Source of the DNA: Roseateles depolymerans
GTDB lineage: Bacteria > Pseudomonadota > Gammaproteobacteria > Burkholderiales > Burkholderiaceae_C
Reading direction: 5' to 3'
Assembly: GCF_003387155.1 (NCBI RefSeq)
Contig: NZ_QUMT01000007.1
Location: 24,912-88,911, forward strand
Length of the DNA stretch: 64,000 nucleotides
Shown here one piece after another: positions 17,994-25,148 of this stretch. Each line of letters begins with the position of its first letter. The stretch's first letter is position 1. Below the pieces are notes generated by a model, which saw only the letters and a program-made list of their open reading frames with translations, did no database searches and was not told where the DNA came from. The position numbers and the translations under genes are program-made.

Positions 17994-19079
17994 ATGAGCT
18001 TCCAGCCCTTGAGCAGCAGTCCCGACATCTTCTCGGACTTGTCCTTGTTGGACGACCTCCTGTTCGGGAAGACCTCGTCGGCGCCGGCGAGCAGGACCTT
18101 CGAGCTCCCTCCGGGTGGCCCGGCCCCGACCCGTCTGCAGGGTCCGATCACCGTCAGGCAAGCCGCATCGGCGCTTGCGGAGGCGAACGAGGCGCTCAAT
18201 GGGCTCGAAAACTACGTACTCGATCAGCGACGGTGTCTCTATGACTACGTGAAGGTTCGTGTCGAGCGCTACCACCTCCTGAAAGCGGCTCTCGTAGACG
18301 TGCTGGACCGCAAGCCGTTTGACCTTAGGTGCCAGCAGCGGATGATCGAGGGCCTCTTGCAGTTTCAGCGCGCCAACTGGGCGCTGAGGGAGTTGCTGGC
18401 GCACGAGCATGATCAACATCTCCAACCGGTTTTTTCGGAGTGCTTCAACTGGATCAAAGTGGCGCGATATTTAAAGCGTCAGGCCAGCAGTGCGCAACAG
18501 GAGTCCAGTGCCAGTGCCAGTGCCAGTGCCAGTGCCAGTGCCAGTGCCAGTGCCAACGCCAGTGCCAGTGCAATCCACGACTCGTTGTTCTGCCGCTTCG
18601 AGCGCAGTTCAAGCTGCCAAGACTGTCAGGACGTCCTGTTGGAGATCCGGGCTCGCTTGTCCCCCGACGCGACGGCCGCCGGCGCCGCACTCGGTCTGAG
18701 CCCGCCGCTGGCCGTCCAGGCCCGGCCAACGACCGTTGCGGGCCCGCTGGTGCTTGGCTGCTCGCCAGACCGCAAGCGCCCTTTGCAAGGCCCGTCTCCT
18801 GACGCTGGCCGCCAAGGGCTTGCCAGCCATGGGCTTGCCGGTGGGAGCGGTGATCCGTGCCCCGCCCCCTCCGTCAAGCGACGGCTGGCGGAACGACTGA
18901 GCGAGAGGTGGGGAGAGACCGGGGGAGGGGCCGGGGGCGGCGCCGAGGCTAGGCCGGCACCCGCTCGACCAGGCCTTGAGAGCTTCCGTTCGGCGCAGGC
19001 AGGCTCGCAGGCGTTGAGGGGCGACCCAGATTGGTCCATGGGCCAACTGAGGGATTTCCTTTTCGGTGAGCCGCCATGA
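17994..19079 (+). CDS. MSF-array gene B, unknown protein with (SA)n linker
   Basis: A 361-residue protein, not recognised. N-terminus MSFQPLSSSPDIFSDLSLLD contains DLLFGK, echoed at the C-terminus by QLRDFLFGEPP. Residues 69-163 form the helical core shared with gene C: CLYDYVKVRVERYHLLKAAL at 81-100 has nine identities in twenty with WIYYVVSDRFQRYDALTAAL at the same positions of C. Residues 171-193 are an almost pure Ser-Ala run encoded by a hexanucleotide repeat, exactly in the linker before the second shared motif (IHDSLFCRFERSSSCQDCQD). The C-terminal 130 residues are low in complexity, rich in Gly, Pro and Arg. Its stop overlaps the start of gene C by ATGA. Confidence 0.65.
   Translation: MSFQPLSSSPDIFSDLSLLDDLLFGKTSSAPASRTFELPPGGPAPTRLQGPITVRQAASALAEANEALNGLENYVLDQRRCLYDYVKVRVERYHLLKAALVDVLDRKPFDLRCQQRMIEGLLQFQRANWALRELLAHEHDQHLQPVFSECFNWIKVARYLKRQASSAQQESSASASASASASASASANASASAIHDSLFCRFERSSSCQDCQDVLLEIRARLSPDATAAGAALGLSPPLAVQARPTTVAGPLVLGCSPDRKRPLQGPSPDAGRQGLASHGLAGGSGDPCPAPSVKRRLAERLSERWGETGGGAGGGAEARPAPARPGLESFRSAQAGSQALRGDPDWSMGQLRDFLFGEPP
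18505..18570 (+). repeat. Hexanucleotide repeat CCAGTG x 11 in gene B
   Basis: Eleven 6-bp units, ten exact CCAGTG and one CCAACG, encode the Ser-Ala run. All three forward frames stay open through it (Ser-Ala, Gln-Cys, Val-Pro). Since the unit is two codons long, changes of copy number alter linker length but not frame. Gene C has only the seed CCAGTGCCAGC at the equivalent linker. Confidence 0.9.
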
Positions 19080-20980
19080 GCTTCTCCCTCACATCCTCCG
19101 CGGGCCCCTCTCAGGAAGCCCTCGTGATGTCGCCGGACTTCCCCGACGCACCCGACGTCGCACCGCCTGATCCGCAGATGACCTCCGACATCCTGGCGCA
19201 GGAGCCGCCCGAGCCGGTGAACTACGGCTCGGATTCACGCGAGTGGAGGCGCTGTCTCGCCGACGTCATGGACGCCCAGCACAGGCTGCAGGATGCGCTC
19301 CTGCGAAAGAACCCGTGGATCTATTACGTGGTGAGCGATCGCTTCCAGCGCTATGACGCCCTCACTGCCGCACTGAGCAAGCTGCTCCCTGGCACCTTCG
19401 GCAAGGACAAGGAACGCTTCTTCGTCGAGAAGATTCACCAGTTCCGCATCGCCCTCTGGTCGCTGTCACAGCTGCTGCGCCAAGCCCACGATCCCTCCAT
19501 CCCTGTCCTTCTGCAGGAGATCAGCGCCAGCGTGAACTTGGCAAGACGGCTGCTGCGGCAACTCGAAGATGAACAGCCCCCCAGTGCCAGCACGCTGGCG
19601 ATGCGCCACCAGCTGGAGCACCTGCTGTTCAGCCTGGATCGCTGCAGCACCCTGGAATCCTGCCGGTCGGCCATGGCGGCGCTGGACACCCGTCGGAGAC
19701 ATCTGCAACAGGAGTACGTGACGCAACGCCTCCTTTCAGGCTCGCCCAGCATTGCCCCTGCCTCCATCCGCCCTGCGCCATGGGAACGAGCCTCGGCCCC
19801 GCAAGATGTCCAGACCATGCAGTCGACGTATGGCGCACCCCGTCCCTCTTCGTCCACCCCACCGCATCTGTCGCGACATCCCTCGCCCTATTTGTCGCTC
19901 CATTCGTCGCCACATCTGCCACCACATCTGCCGCCATGGCTGCCGCCACCCTATTCGCCGGCGCCGTATGTCCAGCCCTCTCCCGTGCTGCCAGCCGCGC
20001 TATCTGCCGCGCCAGATGACTCATCCCGCGGCCCATCCGGTGCCCGAGCGTATGCCCTGCGCGATGGCGGGTCTTCGGGCGCCGCCCCTGTGCGCTCCTG
20101 CGGCACACTGCGATCTCCCCCCGATGGTCCAGCCCGTGGGTACACCGATGCTCGAACTGCGTCAGGTCGGCTGCCCTCTCCCGAGGACGGCCGGGTCCCG
20201 TCGCCGCAAACCGTCCGGCTCCCAGCGCCCCAAGCAGACCCGCATCCGACATTCCTGTTTCGCGCGGAAGAGGCGGTCCCGCTGGAATCGCTGCCAATGA
20301 CCGTGCGGGGCTCACCGACCTGGATGTTCCAGCCGGATGTGGGGGATGGAGGGACCGGCGCCGTTGCCGGTGCTGGCCAGCGTGACGGGGAAGCCGGCGC
20401 ACCGCAGTCTGGCCCTGCCCCTTTGCAACTCCCAGCCGATGCGCAGGCGCCGGGGAAACGACGGGCCCGACGTTCGCAGTTGCCTGACGCCGCGCGGCTG
20501 CAAGGCACAACCGCGGGCACGACCGCGGGCAGAAGCGCAGGCAAAAGCGCAGGCAAAAGCGCCGACAAGCACACCAGCACGAAGGTCGACACGAAGGTCG
20601 ACACCGACTCGGGCACGGAATCCACCAAGCTTCCCCCCCGGCGCAAGCGCCCCGCGGGTGAGGTGCCTGGCCTTTCCACGCGCCTATCCGCTCACACGGT
20701 CATCAGTACCGTGAAACGCCTGGACGTCCGTACCGTGGTGCAGCGCACGAGTACCAGTACCAGTACCAGTACCAGCACCACTCGGCCGCGACACGCCTCT
20801 TCGTACCCGCCAACCGGGTGGGACCCGGACATGGTGACCCTGGTGTTTCCGAGGTCCGTGGCGGTGCCGCTGGAGCCGTCGCCCCTGGAGGACGAGCCCC
20901 TGGTGATGGAGGTCTTTGAGGAGCCCATCCCGGTGGAGGATGAGTGCTCGTCTTCGTCGACCTCCAGCCAGGGGACGTGA
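19076..20980 (+). CDS. MSF-array gene C, long unknown protein with disordered tail
   Basis: A 634-residue protein, not recognised. It begins MSFSLTSSAGPSQ. The core seen in B is at residues 69-162, with HD at 138-139 and LARRLLRQ at 155-162 as in B (VARYLKRQ), and the second motif at 178-211 (HLLFSLDRCSTLESCR). The remaining two-thirds are low in complexity: a His/Leu/Pro/Ser stretch (about 255-300), basic clusters (KRRARRSQ), Ala/Gly/Lys-rich short repeats (about 480-500), a Thr-Ser run, and an acidic C-terminus (VFEEPIPVEDE). No signal peptide or membrane helix. The make-up resembles secreted or effector-like proteins but no secretion genes are in the window. It ends in a terminator-like hairpin. 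Confidence 0.62.
   Translation: MSFSLTSSAGPSQEALVMSPDFPDAPDVAPPDPQMTSDILAQEPPEPVNYGSDSREWRRCLADVMDAQHRLQDALLRKNPWIYYVVSDRFQRYDALTAALSKLLPGTFGKDKERFFVEKIHQFRIALWSLSQLLRQAHDPSIPVLLQEISASVNLARRLLRQLEDEQPPSASTLAMRHQLEHLLFSLDRCSTLESCRSAMAALDTRRRHLQQEYVTQRLLSGSPSIAPASIRPAPWERASAPQDVQTMQSTYGAPRPSSSTPPHLSRHPSPYLSLHSSPHLPPHLPPWLPPPYSPAPYVQPSPVLPAALSAAPDDSSRGPSGARAYALRDGGSSGAAPVRSCGTLRSPPDGPARGYTDARTASGRLPSPEDGRVPSPQTVRLPAPQADPHPTFLFRAEEAVPLESLPMTVRGSPTWMFQPDVGDGGTGAVAGAGQRDGEAGAPQSGPAPLQLPADAQAPGKRRARRSQLPDAARLQGTTAGTTAGRSAGKSAGKSADKHTSTKVDTKVDTDSGTESTKLPPRRKRPAGEVPGLSTRLSAHTVISTVKRLDVRTVVQRTSTSTSTSTSTTRPRHASSYPPTGWDPDMVTLVFPRSVAVPLEPSPLEDEPLVMEVFEEPIPVEDECSSSSTSSQGT
20750..20779 (+). repeat. Hexanucleotide repeat AGTACC x 5 in gene C
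   Basis: Four AGTACC units and one AGCACC encode a Thr-Ser run. It is a second, independent two-codon microsatellite within the same three-gene array. Confidence 0.8.
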
Positions 20981-21006
20981 ACACGTCCGTAAGCCCCCGT
21001 TTTTTT
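20973..21006 (+). terminator. Terminator-like hairpin closing the MSF array
   Basis: GGACGTG-AA-CACGTCC is a perfect seven-pair hairpin containing the stop codon of gene C, and seven T residues follow at 21000-21006. The gap of about eleven bases between stem and T run is larger than ideal; an outer GGGG/CCCC pairing may close it. Confidence 0.5.
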
Positions 21007-21037
21007 GCGACACTGCGCCCAGGCATAGGGAGAGTGC

Positions 21038-22873
21038 ATGGGTCGGTCGACGCTGAGCATCCAGACACGGTTGGTGGCCGCGCTCAGCCTGAGTGCGACC
21101 ATCCTGGTGGGTCTCATCGGCCTGTATTGGGTGAACCGCCACGAACGCGAGCTGGACGCGGAATTGCTGGAACGCCAGCGCCGCATGGCCCAGTTGGTGG
21201 CCCGAGGCTTTGCCGAACCGGTCTGGAATCTGGACAGCGCCGCCCTGTCCGAACTGCTGGATGCGGTCATGGCCGATCCGGAGGTCCATGCCATCACCCT
21301 CACCGCTCCCGGCCTGGAGACCCTGCGCCGCGAGCGGACCGACCCGCCGGTGCGGCCCGAGACCATGGAGTTCGAGCTCAGCCACCGCTCCAGCGTGGAC
21401 AGCGGCCCGGCCGGTGCGCTGGGCCGGGCGACCCTGGTCTACACCCGGGCCTACATCGACCAGCGGGTCGGGGAAACCCGGCGCTTGGTGGCCAGCCTGC
21501 TGGCCACGGTGCTGCTGGCCATCGGCCTGACCAGTTATGTGCTGGTGCGCCGGCTGGTGGAGCGGCCCGTCTCGCGCCTGCGGGGGCTGGCCCAGCGGGT
21601 GGCCAGCGGCGAACTGGGGGCTCAGATCGCGCCCGAGCATGCGGACGAGATCGGCGACCTCACCGACCAACTCAACGCCATGAGCGCCAAGCTGCAGGCC
21701 TTTGCCGAAGGCGTGCGCAGCAGCGAGCAGCGCTACCGCAGCCTGTTCGAGAACGCCGCCGAGGGCATCTTCCAGGCCGACGGCCACGGCCGCCTGCTGC
21801 GCATCAACAAGGCCCTGGCCCACATGCTGGGCCTGCCGCATCCCGAGCAGGCGCAAGGCCTCACCCTGCGCCGCGTGGTGCGCATCGAACCCGACGAATA
21901 CCGGCGACTGGCCCGCGCGCTGGGTCGGCATCGCCTGCTGCAGCAGGTGCCGCTGCTGGTCACCACCCGGGACGGCCGTGACCTGTGGATGGAACTGAGC
22001 CTGCACCTGGTGCAGGACGGCGGCGCCTCCCGGGTCGAGGGCCTGGTGAGCGACATCACCCAGCGCCGACTGGCCGAGCAGGAGCTGACCCAGCACCGGG
22101 ACCATCTGGAAGAGCTGGTGACCGAACGCACGGTGGAGCTGTCCCAGGCCAAGCAGCGGGCCGAGGCGGCCAACCAGGCCAAGAGCCGCTTCCTGGCCAC
22201 GATGAGCCATGAGTTCCGCACGCCGCTCAATGCCATCCTGGGTTTTGCGCAACTGCTGCAGATGGACAAGTCGCTGACCGAAAGCCAGCAGTCCAAGATT
22301 CGGCTGATGCGGGAATCGGGCGAGCATCTGCTGGTGCTGATCACCGACCTGCTGGATGTGGCCAGCATCGAGGCCGGCAAGCTCACCCTGCAGCTGAATC
22401 CGCTGGACCTGCGGGCGCTGCTGGAAATGTGCAGTGAGTCGATGCGTCCCCGGGCCGCTGAAAAGAGCCTGGCCTTTGACGTGTCGCTGGACCCTGAACT
22501 GCCCGCGCGGGTGCGGGCGGACGGGCAGCGGCTGCGCCAGGTGCTGCTGAACCTGCTGTCCAACGCCGTCAAGTTCACCGACCGGGGCCGGGTGGGCCTG
22601 ATGGTGGACCTGATGGCGCGCGGCCCCAGCAGCATCGTGCTGCGCTTCAGCGTCACCGACACCGGCATCGGCATGGAGCCGCAGCAGGTGCAGCGGCTGT
22701 TCCAACCCTTTGAACAGGTGGCGGACCAGTCCCGCCGCGCCGGCGGCACCGGGCTGGGCCTGGCCATCAGCCAGCAACTGGTCAAGCTGATGGGCGGCAT
22801 GATCGATGTGGAGACGTTGCCGGGCCACGGCAGCCGCTTCAGTTTTGCGCTGGAGCTGCCGCTGGCCTCTTAA
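21038..22873 (+). CDS. Membrane sensor histidine kinase (HAMP-PAS-HisKA-HATPase), orphan
   Basis: A 611-residue inner-membrane kinase. Transmembrane helices at about 11-31 and 150-172 enclose a periplasmic sensor of about 115 residues; a HAMP linker (SRLRGLAQRVASGELG), a PAS domain (YRSLFENAAEGIFQADGHG), a coiled linker (LEELVTERTVELSQAKQRAE), the H-box FLATMSHEFRTPLNAILG with the phospho-accepting His near residue 390, the N-box LLNLLSNAVKFTD and G-boxes DTGIGM and GGTGLGLAI follow. No receiver domain and no adjacent response regulator gene are present. GGGAGAG directly before the ATG supports the start. The signal is unknown. Confidence 0.92.
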   Translation: MGRSTLSIQTRLVAALSLSATILVGLIGLYWVNRHERELDAELLERQRRMAQLVARGFAEPVWNLDSAALSELLDAVMADPEVHAITLTAPGLETLRRERTDPPVRPETMEFELSHRSSVDSGPAGALGRATLVYTRAYIDQRVGETRRLVASLLATVLLAIGLTSYVLVRRLVERPVSRLRGLAQRVASGELGAQIAPEHADEIGDLTDQLNAMSAKLQAFAEGVRSSEQRYRSLFENAAEGIFQADGHGRLLRINKALAHMLGLPHPEQAQGLTLRRVVRIEPDEYRRLARALGRHRLLQQVPLLVTTRDGRDLWMELSLHLVQDGGASRVEGLVSDITQRRLAEQELTQHRDHLEELVTERTVELSQAKQRAEAANQAKSRFLATMSHEFRTPLNAILGFAQLLQMDKSLTESQQSKIRLMRESGEHLLVLITDLLDVASIEAGKLTLQLNPLDLRALLEMCSESMRPRAAEKSLAFDVSLDPELPARVRADGQRLRQVLLNLLSNAVKFTDRGRVGLMVDLMARGPSSIVLRFSVTDTGIGMEPQQVQRLFQPFEQVADQSRRAGGTGLGLAISQQLVKLMGGMIDVETLPGHGSRFSFALELPLAS

Positions 22874-22886
22874 GCGACGCGCAGAC

Positions 22887-22924
22887 TGCTGGCAACTGTC
22901 GAGGGTGCTGGCAACTGCCGAGGC
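22887..22924. repeat. 19-bp tandem repeat, two full copies plus a partial one
   Basis: TGCTGGCAACTGTCGAGGG and TGCTGGCAACTGCCGAGGC are adjacent, and TGCTGGCACGTGG continues the pattern. It lies just after the kinase stop codon; no function is evident. Confidence 0.6.
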
Positions 22925-23076
22925 TGCTGGCACGTGGGGCCACGGGCGAGTGTTCGGGCTTCTGGCCAGTGCCGGCGCCGCTGGCGTGAGCCGGCGTTTC
23001 CCGGGATTGTGCGGCGCACGCACCCGCGCACCCGGCTGCGCACGGACGCCTGCCCTGCCCCGGCATACTCGCCGCC

Positions 23077-24048
23077 ATGACAGGCATCTTGTTTTCCAAG
23101 CTGCTGGCGATCTTCATCGCCGCAGCGATGGGTTGGTTCGTCGGCCACATGCGCTGGCTCGGCAAGGCCGGCGGTGAGACCGACCCCGCCCGTGTGCTGT
23201 CCAATCTGGCCTTCTATCTCTTTGTCCCCGCGCTGATGTTCCGCACCACCGCGCGGGTGGACTTCCAGACCCTGCCCTGGCTGACCATTGCCGCCTTCTT
23301 TGCACCGGTGGTGCTGGCGCTGCTGGGCGTCTACCTGTGGCAGCGCTCGCGCCGGCCGGACAACCCTGCCGTGCCGGCCGTGCGCAGCATCACGGCCTGC
23401 TTCGGCAATACCTTGCAGGTGGGCGTGCCGCTGGTGGCCGGCGTCTTTGGCGAAGACGGCCTGGCGGTACACATCACCATCGTCAGCCTGCATGCCCTGA
23501 CGCTGCTGAGCCTGGCCACGGTACTGGTGGAGTCGGACCTGGCACGTCATCATGCGTCCGGCGCCAGCCTGCTCTCGACGCTGGGGGTCACCATGCGCAA
23601 CACCATCATCCATCCAGTCGTGCTGCCGGTGCTGGCAGGGTTCGCCTGGAACCTGACCGGTCTGGCCCTGCCCCGGGTGCTGGACGAAGTGCTGCAGATG
23701 CTGGGCAGCGCGGTGGTGCCGCTGTGCCTGGTGCTGATCGGCATGTCGCTGTCGTATTACGGATGGCCACGGGCCTGGCGCGACATGATGGGCCTGCTGG
23801 CCGTGAAGCTGCTGCTGCTGCCTGCGCTGGTGCTGGTGGTGGCCCATTGGGTCTTTGGCCTGTCGGGACTGGGCCTTGCCGTCATCGTCATGATGGCCGC
23901 CCTGCCGCCCGGCTCCAATGCCATGATGTTCTCGCAGCGCTATCGCACCCTGGAGCAGGAAGCCTCTGGCGCGGTGGTGGTGGCCACGCTGCTGTTTGCC
24001 GTCACGGCGCCGCTGTGGCTGGCGATACCGGTGTGGCTGGGACGTTGA
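23077..24048 (+). CDS. AEC family transporter (auxin efflux carrier type)
   Basis: A 323-residue membrane protein with about ten helices arranged in two halves. Typical AEC segments are LSNLAFYLFVPALMFRTTAR (first half), CFGNTLQVGVPLVAGVFGED (the Asn/Pro crossover region) and MAALPPGSNAMMFSQRY near the end, the last matching the late motif of the family. Bacterial AEC proteins are thought to export organic acids such as malate or malonate; the substrate here is unknown. The next gene, a GNAT acetyltransferase, starts 30 bases later. Confidence 0.85.
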   Translation: MTGILFSKLLAIFIAAAMGWFVGHMRWLGKAGGETDPARVLSNLAFYLFVPALMFRTTARVDFQTLPWLTIAAFFAPVVLALLGVYLWQRSRRPDNPAVPAVRSITACFGNTLQVGVPLVAGVFGEDGLAVHITIVSLHALTLLSLATVLVESDLARHHASGASLLSTLGVTMRNTIIHPVVLPVLAGFAWNLTGLALPRVLDEVLQMLGSAVVPLCLVLIGMSLSYYGWPRAWRDMMGLLAVKLLLLPALVLVVAHWVFGLSGLGLAVIVMMAALPPGSNAMMFSQRYRTLEQEASGAVVVATLLFAVTAPLWLAIPVWLGR

Positions 24049-24078
24049 GCATGAACCGAACCGCATGAACAGAACCGC

Positions 24079-25032
24079 ATGAACCGAAGGACCCACGTGC
24101 CCAGCCTGGATCTGCGCCCCGGTGACCAGGTGCCGGCCGACGTGCTGCATGCCCTCTTCCGGGAGGCCTTTGCGGACTACCTCATCGGGCCGTTCGAAGT
24201 CCCGCTCAGCCAGTGGCCGGCCTTTCTGGCGCGCCAGGGCGCGGACCTGGGCTTGTCGCGGGTGGCGTTTGACAGCCAGGGTCAGGCACTCGCCTTTGCC
24301 CTGGTGGCACAGCGGCCGCTGCACCGGCGCTGGCGACTGGCCACGATGGGCGCTCGTCCGCAGGCCCGGGGCACCGGCGCTGCGGCGGCATTGCTCGATG
24401 ACGTCCTGGCCCGTGCGGCGGCGAATGGTCAGCAAGCCGTGGAGCTGGAAGTGTTCGCGCAGAACGAGCGCGCCCGGCGGCTGTACGAAAGCCGGGGGTT
24501 CGAGGCGGTGTACCCCTTGCATGGATGGCAGGCGGATCTGGCTGACCTGGCGGTGGGGGGCGGCACTGGCGACAAGCAAGCCGCCGCGCCGCAGGCGGTC
24601 GATCTTGCAACAGCGCTGGAGTGGCTCGATGCGGCCGAACATCGTTGGCCTGACCTGCCGCTGCAGGTCACGCGGGCCTCGCTGGGTCACCTGACCGGCG
24701 GCCATGCGTGGCAGATGCGCCCCCTTCAAGCTGTGGAGGCGGCCGTCGCCTCCGGCACGACCGGCACCGGTACCAGCGGGGCCACCGCCCAGCTCATCTT
24801 CACCCTCCCCGACGAAACGGTGATGGTGAACAGCTTCATCGCCCCCGATCCGGGGGACGCGCAGGCGCTGCTGCAGGCGCTTGCCCGGGTCTATCCACAG
24901 CGCCGTCTGCGGGTGCCGCAGTTGCAGCGGGACGACCTGGGCGGCCAGTCACTGCGGGCCCTGGGCGCCTCGCAGATGCCACTGCATCAGCTCTGGATGC
25001 AGCGCACCCTGACCCCGGACACTCCCCGCTGA
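24079..25032 (+). CDS. GNAT family N-acetyltransferase
   Basis: A 317-residue cytosolic protein. Residues about 10-155 form a GNAT fold: ALFREAFADYLIGPF at the start, the acetyl-CoA loop MGARPQARGTGAAAALLDD (Q/RxxGxG/A), and NERARRLYESRGFEAVYPL at the end. The second half (about 190-315) is unlike the first in sequence but contains a beta-rich stretch and could be a degenerate second GNAT unit. The start codon lies in a short direct repeat (ATGAACCGAACCGC followed by ATGAACAGAACCGC), which offers three ATGs; only the one at 24079 leads into this frame. The acceptor is unknown. Confidence 0.8.
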   Translation: MNRRTHVPSLDLRPGDQVPADVLHALFREAFADYLIGPFEVPLSQWPAFLARQGADLGLSRVAFDSQGQALAFALVAQRPLHRRWRLATMGARPQARGTGAAAALLDDVLARAAANGQQAVELEVFAQNERARRLYESRGFEAVYPLHGWQADLADLAVGGGTGDKQAAAPQAVDLATALEWLDAAEHRWPDLPLQVTRASLGHLTGGHAWQMRPLQAVEAAVASGTTGTGTSGATAQLIFTLPDETVMVNSFIAPDPGDAQALLQALARVYPQRRLRVPQLQRDDLGGQSLRALGASQMPLHQLWMQRTLTPDTPR

Positions 25033-25148
25033 CCCCACGGCCAGGGGCTGTCCGGTCAAACCTCTTGCTTCCCGCACTTGTGAGCCGGCGCCCACCTGTG
25101 TAGGGTGCGGCCTTCCACAACATGTCCGCGTCCCGCGGGATCCCTGTC

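Noticed and set aside
18505..18570. Could the CCAGTG run be a CRISPR-like array
   Set aside because: The units are 6 bp with no spacers, and the run is in frame within a coding sequence.
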